Notes: generated from the sequence alone by a model not told the origin. A stretch of DNA of 64,000 nt from Natrinema longum (GCF_017352095.1 NZ_CP071463.1:2418001-2482000); one strand, 5' to 3'. Positions 16,952 to 29,892 are shown, counted from the stretch's first letter. Program-made: numbers and translations.

Positions 16952-17413
16952 ATGGCGGAGTACGAGCCGGACGCGGTCGACCGGGAGATCCTCTACGCGT
17001 TACAGGAGGAGGCGCGAAACCTCTCCTCCAGCGAGATCGCCGACCGGACCGACGCCTCCTCGAGTACGGTCCGCAAGCGCATTCAGCGACTGGAGTCGGA
17101 GGGCGTCATCAAGGGATACAGCGCGAACATCGATTACACGAAGTCCGGCTACCCGATCCGGATGCTGTTGTTCTGTACGGCACCGATCCCGGAGCGGGGG
17201 GAGTACATCGACGACCTGCTCGAGATCTCGGGCGTCGTCTCGGTTCAGGAATTGATCACCGGTGAGCAGAACCTCCTCGTGACCGTGGTCGTCGAAAACG
17301 ACAGGGAAATCACGCCGATCGCACAACGGATCGCGGACATGGGACTGACGATCACCGACGAAGTACTCGTTCGCAGCCACCGATCGACCTCGTTCGACGA
17401 GTTCTCTTCCTAA
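16952..17413 (+). CDS. Lrp/AsnC-family transcriptional regulator
   Basis: A 153-residue regulator with an N-terminal winged helix-turn-helix (residues about 5-60: DAVDREILYALQEEARNLSSSEIADRT, then SSSTVRKRIQRLESEGVI) and a C-terminal RAM/effector domain (about 70-145). The order and length are typical of feast/famine regulators that sense amino acids or related ligands. It is followed about 300 bases later by dabB-dabA on the same strand, so it is a candidate regulator of that operon as well as of the divergent small membrane protein. The ATG at 16952 fits a leaderless transcript from the TATA-like box. Confidence 0.93.
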   Translation: MAEYEPDAVDREILYALQEEARNLSSSEIADRTDASSSTVRKRIQRLESEGVIKGYSANIDYTKSGYPIRMLLFCTAPIPERGEYIDDLLEISGVVSVQELITGEQNLLVTVVVENDREITPIAQRIADMGLTITDEVLVRSHRSTSFDEFSS

Positions 17414-17716
17414 CCAGTCCGTCGAGGGAGCCGATCCCGACGAACGGCTCGGCAAGTCCGGGCTCGCGGCCCTCATATCGACAGCCGGCGGCGACTCCGT
17501 GATGTGTTTTCCCCGAAAGCCGCCCGTTCGACCCTCGAGCAGTCGTTTGTGAACCTCGTGGCGTTCCGCGCTGGCGGGCGACGAACGATTTGTTCGTACC
17601 GAAGGCTATAATAACCGCTCTGGTCATATTCGGAGTAGAGACGACCAGTTGAGCAAGTGTTGCCGCGAACGATACGTCGCGACGGGACCCGATCCCGCGC
17701 TGGTCGACTACGATAC
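17414..17716 (+). promoter_or_regulatory. Upstream region of dabB-dabA with palindrome and TATA box
   Basis: A 303-base stretch with no credible gene. It carries the inverted repeat ACGAAC-GATTT-GTTCGT (17581-17597), ending nine bases before the TATA-like CTATAATAA (17606-17614). That places a possible activator or repressor site directly upstream of the core promoter of dabB. The predicted start point near 17640 leaves a leader of about 75 bases before the ATG at 17717. The repeat differs from the Lrp operator at 16879-16919, so it may be for another factor. Confidence 0.5.
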
Positions 17717-19213
17717 ATGACCGAGGACACAGCAACGATCGACGACGATGTCGCACAGCGCCCCGAACCGACGCCACCGAGTTCGGCCGTGCCGCGAGCG
17801 GCGACCTGGACGGTCTGGACGCTCTTTCTGGCCAGCCTCGGGGTTCTCGCGTTGACGGTTCGAGGGGGAGCCGGCTGGGAGTTTTCGACGCTCCTGCGGA
17901 TCGACGGGCTGACCGCAGTCATGTGGGTCGTGGTCACGTTCTTCAGCGGGATCGTCCACAGCTACTCGCGGCGCTACATGGCCGGCGACCGCGACATCGA
18001 GCGGTTCTTCGGCCGCGTGTTCGGCTTTACCCTCGCCGTCATGACGATGACCGCGGCGAACCACGTCGCGCTGTTCGTGGCCGCGTGGCTGGCGATGGGC
18101 CTGCTGCTGGCCGGCCTCATCGGCCACGTCCGCGACTGGCCACAGGCCGGAGCCGCCGGCCGGGTCGCCCGCCGCTACTTCCTCGCCAGCAGCGCCCTGC
18201 TCGCCGGCTCCGTTGCACTGCTGGTTTGGGCGACCGGCGCGACGACGCTCACCGGTATCATCGCGGGGCTCGAGGGCGTCTCGCGGACGGTCGTGCTCGT
18301 CGCCGCTGCGGGGGTCGTCCTCGCGGCGATCATCCAGTCGGCGCTCGTGCCGTTTCACGGCTGGCTGCTGTCGTCGATGACCGCGCCGACGCCGGCGTCG
18401 GCCCTGATGCACGCCGGCTTCGTCAACGCGGGCGGGGTCCTGTTGACCAGGTTCGCGCCGCTGGTCGGCGACGAACTCGTGATCATGTCGGCGATCGTCC
18501 TCGTCGGCGCGGTCAGCGCCCTGCTCGGGCAGGCGATGATCCTCGTCCAGACCGACGTCAAGCGCAAGCTCGGCAGCTCGACGATCGCCCAGATGGGCTT
18601 TATGATACTCCAGTGCGGGCTCGGCTTCTTCGCCGCGGCCATCGCCCACCTCATTCTGCACGGCTTCTACAAGGCGTATCTCTTCCTCTCGTCGGGTGCG
18701 GGCGTCGAACGCGCGGCTCCCAAAGACGCGGGCCACACCGAACTCGGCTTCTCCGGGATCGCCGTCAGCCTCGTGACGGCCGTCGGCGGCGGCGCGCTCT
18801 TTGGCGTCCTCACCGGGAAGGCGACGAGCCTGACGCTGAACAGCGGTACCGTCCTGACGCTGGTCGTGGTCCTGACGACGCTGACCGCCGCCCGGGACAT
18901 CCTCCGGCGCTCGACCCTGCCGACGTCGGTCAGGTTCGTCAGCGTCCCGCTGGTCGTCCTGACCGCCATCGGCGGCTACGCCGTGATGTTCAACGCCGTC
19001 TCGTCGATGCTGTCCGGCGTCCCGATGACTCACGTCTCGACCGAGATGACCGTCGTCCACTACCTCGTCGTCGCCCTCTTCGTCGGGGCGTATCTCGTCG
19101 CTGAACTGGGCTGGTATCGCTCGAGCGAACGCCTCTACGTCGCCCTGCTGAACGTCTCCCAACCCGATCCGTCGACCGTCCTCACCAGCACGGAGGAATA
19201 CAATGACGCGTAA
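17717..19213 (+). CDS. dabB: DabB, NuoL/MrpA-like proton-conducting subunit of an inorganic-carbon transporter
   Basis: A 498-residue membrane protein of the NuoL/M/N-Mrp antiporter family with about 13 hydrophobic segments. The conserved core PFHGWLLSSMTAPTPASALMHAGFVNAGG and the later DVKRKLGSSTIAQMGFM match the proton-channel subunits (Lys/His/Glu residues of the proton path). I choose ATG 17717. A GTG at 17657 would add 20 basic residues. The gene overlaps dabA by 11 bases. DabB paired with DUF2309/DabA forms the DAB complex known in chemoautotrophs and some other prokaryotes, where ion flow drives directional CO2 hydration to bicarbonate. That function is inferred here from the pair. Confidence 0.9.
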   Translation: MTEDTATIDDDVAQRPEPTPPSSAVPRAATWTVWTLFLASLGVLALTVRGGAGWEFSTLLRIDGLTAVMWVVVTFFSGIVHSYSRRYMAGDRDIERFFGRVFGFTLAVMTMTAANHVALFVAAWLAMGLLLAGLIGHVRDWPQAGAAGRVARRYFLASSALLAGSVALLVWATGATTLTGIIAGLEGVSRTVVLVAAAGVVLAAIIQSALVPFHGWLLSSMTAPTPASALMHAGFVNAGGVLLTRFAPLVGDELVIMSAIVLVGAVSALLGQAMILVQTDVKRKLGSSTIAQMGFMILQCGLGFFAAAIAHLILHGFYKAYLFLSSGAGVERAAPKDAGHTELGFSGIAVSLVTAVGGGALFGVLTGKATSLTLNSGTVLTLVVVLTTLTAARDILRRSTLPTSVRFVSVPLVVLTAIGGYAVMFNAVSSMLSGVPMTHVSTEMTVVHYLVVALFVGAYLVAELGWYRSSERLYVALLNVSQPDPSTVLTSTEEYNDA

Positions 19214-21662
19214 CACCGACGACGCCCGTCGCATCGAAGCGAGCATCGACCGCGCGGCCGAGCGCATCGGCTCGGTCTGGCCGCTGCACTCGTTCGTCAC
19301 GGCCAACCCCCTCTCGGGGTTCGAGGACGAGCCGTTCCACCGCGCCGTCGCGGAGGCCGAGGAACTGTTCGGCGGGCGGGGCTACCCCCACCCGTCGGTC
19401 TTCCGCCGCGCCTGGGAGTCGGGCCGGATCGACGCCGAGACGCTCCGAGCGGAACTCGCGGCCCACGGGATCGACCGCGACCCCGAGACGCTGCTCGAGG
19501 AACTGGCTGAGACCGAAGCGGCCCGGGACGCGGCCGATCCCGGCGACGCGACCGAGGCCGTCGATCGGGTCCTCTCGAAGTGGCTCGCGGCCTTCCTCGA
19601 CGAGGGCCAGGCCAAGTGGCCGATGCCCAACCGCGAGGACGGGTTCTACCGAGCGTGGCGCGCGGTGGCCCCCCACGACGGCGACGTGCCCGGCCCCGCC
19701 GACGCCGACGACCTCCCCGAGACGGCCATCGACGCGCTCGAGTCGGTCCTCGGTGACTACCCCGAGGGGCGCTGGGTCGACATCCTCGAGGCCCACCTCG
19801 CGGCGCTGCCGGGCTGGAGCGGGTTCGTCGTCCAGCGGACCGACGACGACGTCGACCCGTGGCAGGCGCAGTACCCGATCACGCTGGCCCAGTACCTCGC
19901 GGTGCGGCTGACGATCGCGGACCTGCTCGACGCGCCGATCGATCTCGACGCCGGCGACGGGACCGACGGCGACGACGCCGACGCGGTCCCGCTGCCCGAG
20001 ATCTGGCTGACCGCCTGGGAGAAGAGCTACCGCGAGCGGCTCCTCGAGGGGATCGACGACGCCGTGACCGATCCCGCAACCGCCGGGGACGGCGGCCATC
20101 CGGCTGCCCAGCTCGTGTTCTGTATCGACACCCGCTCGGAGGTGATCCGCCGCCACATCGAGGCGCAGGGTCCCTACGAAACCCACGGCTACGCGGGCTT
20201 TTTCGGCGTGCCGATGCGCCACCGCGGCTACGAGGCCCCGGCCGACACCGACGCCTGCCCGCCGATCGTCGACCCCGAACACCGGGTCGTCGACCGACCC
20301 GCCGACGCCGAGTCAGCCACCGCCCGCGACCGCTGGACCGGGCTCGCCACGGCCGCGCGCAACCACTTCACGACGCTCAAGTCCAACCTCGTCGCCGCCT
20401 TTACCTTCGTCGAGGGGGCCGGCAGCGCCTACGGCTCGGCGATGGCGGCCCGGACGCTGTCGCCGTCGACGATCGCCACGCTCGAGTCCGCCATCGCGGA
20501 GCGCGTCCCGAGCCGCCACGAGGCCGCCGCGCCCGCCGTCGACTACGACGCGTACGACGATCACGACCACGCCGACCACGACCTCCCGCAGGGGCTGAGC
20601 CACGAGGCGAAAGTCGAGTACGCCCAAAACGCCTTCGAACTCATGGGCTGGACCGAGTTCGCCCGACTGGTCGTCTTCGCGGGCCACGCCAGCGAGACGA
20701 CGAACAACCCCTTCGGCTCGAGCCTCGACTGCGGGGCCTGCGCCGGCAACCCCGGCGGGCCCAACGCCCGCGTCCTCGCGGCGATCTGTAACGACACCTC
20801 TGTCAGAGCGACGCTCCGTGAGCGCGGGATCGACATCCCCGAGGACACCGTCTTCCTCGCGGGCGAACACAACACGACGACCGACGAGATCACCCTCTTC
20901 GACGACGACGTGCCCGAGAGCCACCGCGAGGACCTCGAGTCCCTGCGCGCGGACCTCGCTCGCGCCCGCACCGGGGCCGCCGCCGAGCGCACCGCGTCGG
21001 CCGACGACGAGGCGGCAGTCGACGAGGTCGAGCGCAAGGCGGCCGACTGGGCCGAGACCCGCCCCGAGTGGGGGCTGGCCGGCAACGCTTCCTTCGTCAT
21101 CGGGCCGCGCGAACTCACCGCCGACCGGAACCTCGACGGCCGCGCGTTCCTCCACTCCTACGACTGGTCCGTCGACCCGGACGGCGACGCCCTCGAGGCG
21201 ATCGTGGCGGGACCGCTCGTGGTCACCCAGTGGATCAACAACCAGTACTACTTCGCGACGGTCGACAACGGCGTCTACGGGAGCGGCTCGAAGGTCACCC
21301 AGAACCCGGTGGGCAACGTCGGCGTCGTCCAGGGCAACGGCGGCGACCTGCTGACCGGCCTGCCGCTACAGTCGCTCAAACTCGACGACGAGCGTCCGTT
21401 CCACCAGCCGCTGCGCCTGACCGCGGTGATCCACGCGCCCCGCGAGCGCGTGACCGAGATCCTCCGCGACCACGAGGACGTCCGAGAACTGCTCGACAAC
21501 GGGTGGATCGGCGATCTGACCGTCGTCGATCCCGAACGCGATAACGAGTCGTTCCACTACGCGGGCGACCTCGAGTGGGCGAGCCATCGCGAGGAGGCAA
21601 CCCCGGAGGCGGCGACGCCGACGGAGACGACGCCGGTCGCGGAGTCGACGGCCGACGACTGA
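19203..21662 (+). CDS. dabA: DabA (DUF2309), carbonic-anhydrase-like subunit of an inorganic-carbon transporter
   Basis: An 819-residue soluble or peripheral protein of the DUF2309 family. The predicted zinc and catalytic residues of DabA are all present: Cys307 and Asp309 in VFCIDTRSE, His495 in FAGHASET, and Cys510 in LDCGACAGN. The His-to-Cys spacing of 15 equals that described for Halothiobacillus DabA. Further family blocks are WPLHSFVTANPLSGF at the N-terminus and WINNQYYFATVDN near the C-terminus. It starts inside dabB (11-base overlap), so the pair is coupled. Its end faces a beta-carbonic anhydrase gene 18 bases away. The last 60 residues are a low-complexity acidic tail (Glu/Ala/Thr-rich). 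Confidence 0.94.
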   Translation: MTRNTDDARRIEASIDRAAERIGSVWPLHSFVTANPLSGFEDEPFHRAVAEAEELFGGRGYPHPSVFRRAWESGRIDAETLRAELAAHGIDRDPETLLEELAETEAARDAADPGDATEAVDRVLSKWLAAFLDEGQAKWPMPNREDGFYRAWRAVAPHDGDVPGPADADDLPETAIDALESVLGDYPEGRWVDILEAHLAALPGWSGFVVQRTDDDVDPWQAQYPITLAQYLAVRLTIADLLDAPIDLDAGDGTDGDDADAVPLPEIWLTAWEKSYRERLLEGIDDAVTDPATAGDGGHPAAQLVFCIDTRSEVIRRHIEAQGPYETHGYAGFFGVPMRHRGYEAPADTDACPPIVDPEHRVVDRPADAESATARDRWTGLATAARNHFTTLKSNLVAAFTFVEGAGSAYGSAMAARTLSPSTIATLESAIAERVPSRHEAAAPAVDYDAYDDHDHADHDLPQGLSHEAKVEYAQNAFELMGWTEFARLVVFAGHASETTNNPFGSSLDCGACAGNPGGPNARVLAAICNDTSVRATLRERGIDIPEDTVFLAGEHNTTTDEITLFDDDVPESHREDLESLRADLARARTGAAAERTASADDEAAVDEVERKAADWAETRPEWGLAGNASFVIGPRELTADRNLDGRAFLHSYDWSVDPDGDALEAIVAGPLVVTQWINNQYYFATVDNGVYGSGSKVTQNPVGNVGVVQGNGGDLLTGLPLQSLKLDDERPFHQPLRLTAVIHAPRERVTEILRDHEDVRELLDNGWIGDLTVVDPERDNESFHYAGDLEWASHREEATPEAATPTETTPVAESTADD

Positions 21663-21680
21663 CGCTCCTCGCGGTCGCCG

Positions 21681-22400
21681 TCACTCCACCGATTCGTCGC
21701 CGTACAGCAGACTTTTCACCGCCGACTCGTCGCCCGCCGGCACCCGATCGGCGAGGACGTCGGGGTCGGTCTCGCCGTCGACGCTGACGAGATACGCGCG
21801 CCCCGGTTCGTCGCCGTAGACGCCCTGGAAGTCGTAGACGAAGCCGTAGACGTCGACCCGGTCCGGGACCTCGTCGGCGGCACACAGCGAGCGGGCCTGA
21901 TAGTCGACGTTGTACTCGACGAGCCGGTTGATGACGGCCTCGTCGTCGGCATCGCGGTCGATATACTCGCTCTCGAGGGCCTCCTCGACGACGGGGACGA
22001 GCATATCGACCCACTTGTCGACGCCGCGCGGTCCGGGCGGGTCCTCGCCGATCGCGACCCGGTAGGCGGCGGTGACGGCTCCGCAGCCGGTGTGGCCGAC
22101 GACGGCGACGGTATCGGTCCCGGTGTGGTGAATCGGGTAGAGGACCCCGCCGTCGACGATCCGGTCGCCGCCGTCGTCGTCCCAGACCTGATTCCCGATG
22201 TTGCTGGGCGTGAAGACCGCTCCCGGCCGATCGACGTCCCACATTCCCTCGTGGGAGACCCGCGAGTCGGAACAACAGACCGCGACGACGGACGGGTGCT
22301 GGCCGGTCTGGACGTCCGCGAAGTACTCCTCGGGCAGCGACTCGACGTGGCGGCGGTTGCCGGCGAGTAACCGCTCGAGGGTATCGCGATCGGTTCCCAT
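21681..22400 (-). CDS. Beta-class carbonic anhydrase
   Basis: A 239-residue zinc enzyme interconverting CO2 and bicarbonate. Zinc ligands are Cys43 in CSDSR, His103 and Cys106 in GHTGCGAV. Asp45 and Arg47 form the dyad that gates the type I active site. The sequence ends with a C-terminal region longer than small plant-type enzymes. The gene is convergent with dabA, so both ends meet in 18 bases. This arrangement, together with dabB-dabA, suggests a local inorganic-carbon module in which the soluble enzyme re-equilibrates imported carbon or supplies bicarbonate to carboxylases. Confidence 0.95.
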   Translation of the reverse strand: MGTDRDTLERLLAGNRRHVESLPEEYFADVQTGQHPSVVAVCCSDSRVSHEGMWDVDRPGAVFTPSNIGNQVWDDDGGDRIVDGGVLYPIHHTGTDTVAVVGHTGCGAVTAAYRVAIGEDPPGPRGVDKWVDMLVPVVEEALESEYIDRDADDEAVINRLVEYNVDYQARSLCAADEVPDRVDVYGFVYDFQGVYGDEPGRAYLVSVDGETDPDVLADRVPAGDESAVKSLLYGDESVE

Positions 22401-22530
22401 ACTCGAGCTACATGAACGGTGATGAAAAAGGTTCGACCCCAGTGTCCCATCGTGGGAAGACGGCTATCGCGCCGACGCCTCGAGGTTCCGCGAGCCAAAT
22501 ATTCACCTATGACCGTCTCGATAAGTGGGT

Positions 22531-23547
22531 ATGGAAGAAACCAGACAGTGGCAACTTGCAAGTCGACCCGTCGGCGAACCAACTCACAACAACTTCGAGC
22601 TCGTCACCGTCGACCGGCCCGAACCGGACAACGGCGAGGTACTGGTCGAGACGCTATATCAATCAGTCGACCCGTACATGCGCGGGCGCATGCGCGACGC
22701 GGAATCGTACGCCGAACCCTGGGACGTCGGCGACCCGATGAAAGCCAGCGTCGTCGGCGAAGTCCTCGAGTCCAACAGCGGCCGGTTCGCCGAGGGCGAT
22801 ATCGTCACTGGTGACCTCCTCTGGGCGGAGCACGCCGTTGCGGACGCGAACGAACTCCAGCGAGTCAACCCCGACCACGGACCGATCTCGACCGCGCTGG
22901 GCGTCCTCGGAATGCCCGGCGTCACGGCCTACTGGGGGCTGAACGACGTCGGTGATCCGAAACCCGGCGACACGGTGGTCGTCTCCGCCGCTGCGGGCGC
23001 GGTCGGCTCCGTCGTCGGCCAACTCGCCCGCCTCGCGGGTGCACGAGTTGTCGGTACCGCCGGAAGCGAGGCGAAGATCAACTGGCTCACCGACGACCTC
23101 GGCTTCGACGCCGCGATCAACTACAAGGAGACCGACGACCTCTCGGCCGCGATCGACGAGGCCTGCCCCGACGGCGTCGACGTCTACTTCGACAACGTCG
23201 GCGGCCCGATCACCGACGCCGTCTGGCCCCGGTTGAACGTCGACGCCCGCGTCGCGGTCTGTGGCCAGATCGCGCTCTACAACGCAACCGAGGTCCCGAC
23301 CGGCCCGCGGAAACTCGCCAAACTCATCGAGTCCCGCGCGACGGTCCAAGGGCTCCTCGTCAGCGACTACCAGCCCCGGTGGGGCGAGGCCCTCGAGCGG
23401 CTCTCGACGTTCGTCCAGAACGGCGACGTGCAGTACCGCGAAAACGTCGTCGAGGGCTTCGAGAACGCACCCGACGCGTTCCTCGGCCTGTTCGAGGGCG
23501 ACAACATCGGGAAGCAACTGGTTCAGGTCGCCGAGTACGACCGCTAA
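22531..23547 (+). CDS. Zinc-independent MDR oxidoreductase (prostaglandin-reductase/CurA-like)
   Basis: A 338-residue medium-chain dehydrogenase/reductase without zinc ligands, using NADPH to reduce alpha,beta-unsaturated ketones or aldehydes. The N-terminal QSVDPYMRGRM motif is diagnostic of the leukotriene B4 dehydrogenase/CurA group. The Rossmann glycine motif is AAAGAVGSVVGQLA at about residues 151-164. Length is normal. I prefer ATG 22531. An in-frame GTG six bases upstream is possible. It stands alone between the carbonic anhydrase and a 516-base gap, with no pathway context. Confidence 0.9.
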   Translation: MEETRQWQLASRPVGEPTHNNFELVTVDRPEPDNGEVLVETLYQSVDPYMRGRMRDAESYAEPWDVGDPMKASVVGEVLESNSGRFAEGDIVTGDLLWAEHAVADANELQRVNPDHGPISTALGVLGMPGVTAYWGLNDVGDPKPGDTVVVSAAAGAVGSVVGQLARLAGARVVGTAGSEAKINWLTDDLGFDAAINYKETDDLSAAIDEACPDGVDVYFDNVGGPITDAVWPRLNVDARVAVCGQIALYNATEVPTGPRKLAKLIESRATVQGLLVSDYQPRWGEALERLSTFVQNGDVQYRENVVEGFENAPDAFLGLFEGDNIGKQLVQVAEYDR

Positions 23548-24063
23548 CTCCGATTCCCGTCTCGACTGTGGCAGGCGCTGTCGCCGGGTTCGGTCCCATC
23601 ACGTAGACCGGAATCGGACTCTCGTTACCGAATCCAACGGGTTCGCGAAGCCTCTCCTTGCCGTCCGTTTCCCGAACGGCTAGCGACCTCTAACCGGTAT
23701 GGCTCATGCGTCTCGCTCGCGACACGATTGTCGGTGCCTCGAGCCTAGATTAGTTACGATACCCGTCCCATCGAGACGACCAGCTGGCCACTGTCTCAAA
23801 AGTACCCTACCTTGGCCACCGACACGGTATCGCGTCGATTTCCCGGGATTCATCGTTGACGATAAATATTCCTCCGATCGGGTTGCTCGAAGAGCGACCG
23901 AACACGTCGATCGATATCCCACTTGGAACGTGACTCTCAGCGCTTTCAGTGAGCGGGCAGGCGACGGTCGTTTGCTAGCGTATCAGATACGACTTCTCTG
24001 TATCCTACTCTTTTTTCCACCAGTTCTCGGAATGTTTATATTATGGTGGCCCGAAGCACTGAT
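23548..24063. other. Intergenic gap upstream of the PadR gene
   Basis: 516 bases. The only supported signal is the TATA-like GTTTATATTATG at about 24028-24039, some 27 bases before the ATG at 24064. Reading frames here show no family resemblance, and the base composition drops toward AT near 23860-24040. I see no tRNA, repeat copy or small-gene start with a ribosome site. Confidence 0.55.
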
Positions 24064-24357
24064 ATGTACGATCTCACTGGCTTCCAGCGTGATCTGCTGT
24101 ACGTAATCGCCGGGCAGGACGACCCACACGGACTCGCGATCAAAGCGGAACTCGAAGAGTACTACGAGAAAGAGATCCATCACGGCCGACTCTATCCCAA
24201 CCTCGACGATATCGTCGACAAGGGCCTCGTCGAGAAAGGGGAACTCGACCAACGGACGAATTACTACACGATCACGGCTCGTGGCCGGCGTGAACTCGAC
24301 GCCCGGCGAGAGTGGGAAAACCAGTACGTTGGCGATCGTCTTTCAGACTCGGAGTAA
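24064..24357 (+). CDS. PadR-family transcriptional regulator
   Basis: A 97-residue winged helix-turn-helix protein of the PadR family. The DNA-binding part runs LTGFQRDLLYVIAGQDDPHGLAIKAELEEYY, then GRLYPNLDDIVDKGLVEKGELDQRTNYYTIT (wing). The family N-terminal GRLYP segment is conserved. It lacks the extra C-terminal coiled coil of classical PadR and so belongs to the short class, common in haloarchaea. The target is unknown. The next feature downstream is the rRNA leader, 93 bases away, but no link with rRNA control is claimed. A TATA-like box about 27 bases upstream suggests a leaderless mRNA. Confidence 0.88.
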   Translation: MYDLTGFQRDLLYVIAGQDDPHGLAIKAELEEYYEKEIHHGRLYPNLDDIVDKGLVEKGELDQRTNYYTITARGRRELDARREWENQYVGDRLSDSE

Positions 24358-24450
24358 GGGCTGCGTACCCGTTCTCAATCGATCTTCTCGAGTATATCTA
24401 CTCGTGTCCTCGTGTGGTATTCCCTCTCTTTGGATCAACGGTTCGTAGCC

Positions 24451-24592
24451 CTTAAGTAGTGGTCGGCGATTACAGATATATCCGAAGAAGACGTGATCGA
24501 TGGAACGTTCAACTCGTTCCGTCATCCCGGATGGATCGAACCCGAAGGGGTTATGTACCCCGGACGGCGTACGATTACATCCGCAAGAGATG
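24451..24592 (+). promoter_or_regulatory. Tandem rRNA promoters P1 and P2
   Basis: Two AT-rich boxes fit haloarchaeal rRNA promoters: TTAAGTA (24452-24458) and TTATGTA (24551-24557). Each is followed by the same octamer CGATTACA (24467-24474 and 24572-24579), the likely start-site region. A weaker third box, CATTATGTG (24698-24706), lies inside the processing-stem segment and is doubtful as a promoter. Multiple tandem promoters are known for rRNA operons of Halobacterium and its relatives. Confidence 0.6.
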
Positions 24593-24632
24593 AGGATTCC
24601 ACCCCTGCGGTCCGCCGTACAGATGGGATCTG

Positions 24633-24692
24633 ATGTTAGCCTTGGTAGTTCGGTGACGCTCGATCGGTCGACGATCCGTGTCATCGAACGTG
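24633..24692 (+). other. 16S processing stem, upstream arm
   Basis: ATGTTAGCCTTGGTAGTTC and later GATCGG and ATCGAACGTG pair with the reverse complement at 26281-26339 downstream of 16S (one G-U in the first block). This is the long helix that carries the bulge-helix-bulge cut by the archaeal splicing endonuclease to release pre-16S. Bulge positions are not resolved by eye. Confidence 0.65.
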
Positions 24693-24763
24693 GACCCATT
24701 ATGTGTGAGTGTGTACTAACATTCACCGCCAACAGACCCTCCCCACACGGGGAGTAATATAGC

Positions 24764-26236
<1,473 letters not shown>

Positions 26237-26280
26237 ACAGACCGGGACTGGGGCGTCGCCCCAGCCCACCTTAGCGGTTT

Positions 26281-26339
26281 CACGTTCGATCGACCAGCGT
26301 CTGGCCGATCGGGCACCTTTGAACTACCGAGGCTAACAT
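26281..26339 (+). other. 16S processing stem, downstream arm
   Basis: CACGTTCGAT (26281-26290) and GAACTACCGAGGCTAACAT (26321-26339) are complementary to the upstream arm. They flank the mature 16S on both sides and close the loop that contains it. Confidence 0.65.
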
Positions 26340-26371
26340 GATACGCTCTGTCCGCCCGAGAGGGTGGACGT

Positions 26372-26443
26372 GGGCCCATAGCTCAGTGGTAGAGTGCCTC
26401 CTTTGCAAGGAGGATGCCCAGGGTTCGAATCCCTGTGGGTCCA
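26372..26443 (+). tRNA. tRNA-Ala (TGC)
   Basis: A 72-nt tRNA. Acceptor GGGCCCA pairs with TGGGTCC (discriminator A at 26443). The anticodon loop TTTGCAA carries TGC, and the T-arm GGGTTCGAATCCC is complete. It sits in the 16S-23S spacer, the usual place for tRNA-Ala in haloarchaea. The CCA end is not encoded. Confidence 0.97.
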
Positions 26444-26583
26444 TGTCTCGGAGGACGATCGAATCGTGCCCCTTAAGTGGGTTAGCCGATTTCGATCTAA
26501 TCCGAACAACGAACCGATGCACCACCCCGTGTAAACGCGGGTGGGAAGGGTTAATGCATGCCGCGTCTACGGCGTGCAGATGA

Positions 26584-26635
26584 GACCGTGTGTACGTGTA
26601 GTCCAGGCGTCCACTGGACCCGTTCCCGGGTCACT
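26584..26635 (+). other. 23S processing stem, upstream arm
   Basis: Contains ACGTGTAGTCCAG (26594-26606) and GGACCCGTTC, both complementary to 29615-29666 downstream of the 23S. Together they form the long helix carrying the second bulge-helix-bulge cut. Confidence 0.7.
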
Positions 26636-26675
26636 ACGTGGTTGTAACATCCGTTACGACTGCCGATCCGATGAA

Positions 26676-29590
<2,915 letters not shown>

Positions 29591-29614
29591 TTCATACTAC
29601 ATCGCATTGGATCC

Positions 29615-29666
29615 GTGACGCGAGAACGGGTCCGGACGCAAACTGGACTACACGTATACTACGGTC
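29615..29666 (+). other. 23S processing stem, downstream arm
   Basis: GTGACGCG..., CTGGACTACACGT and ACGGTC are complementary to the upstream arm at 26584-26635. Confidence 0.7.
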
Positions 29667-29720
29667 TTGGACACACCGACCGATATTGGAATGACGACGG
29701 TTCGATTCCGTTGATCGGCA

Positions 29721-29842
29721 TTACGGCGGCCACAGCGGCGAGGAACCTCCCGTACCCATCCCGAACACGGAAGATAAGCTCGCCTGCGTTACGGTGAGTA
29801 CTGGAGTGGGCGACCCTCTGGGAAATCCGTTTCGCCGCCACC
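29721..29842 (+). rRNA. rrf: 5S ribosomal RNA
   Basis: About 122 nt, beginning TTACGGCGGCCACAGCGG and closing with CGCCGCCACC so that the terminal helix forms. The internal CCCGTACCCATCCCGAACACG block is the archaeal 5S hallmark. It is the third rRNA of the operon, about 130 bases after the 23S 3' end. Confidence 0.97.
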
Positions 29843-29857
29843 ACTCATACTACTTTC

Positions 29858-29892
29858 AACCCCACACAGCGCCGGCTGTGTGGGGTTTTCTG
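29858..29892 (+). terminator. rRNA operon terminator hairpin
   Basis: A perfect 13-bp stem (AACCCCACACAGC paired with GCTGTGTGGGGTT) with a 4-base loop (GCCG), followed immediately by a short T run. It lies 15 bases after the 5S end. Archaeal termination uses T-rich tracts; the hairpin may be the pause or processing site. Read-through to the tRNA-Cys would then need its own promoter. Confidence 0.75.

Noticed and set aside
17708-19306. 532-codon minus-strand frame opposite dabB
   Set aside because: It mirrors the NuoL-like gene; translation is Arg/Asp-rich with no membrane pattern and no promoter.
24698-24706. Third rRNA promoter box
   Set aside because: It lies inside the leader behind the processing arm, where a start would remove half the 16S stem; kept only as doubtful.
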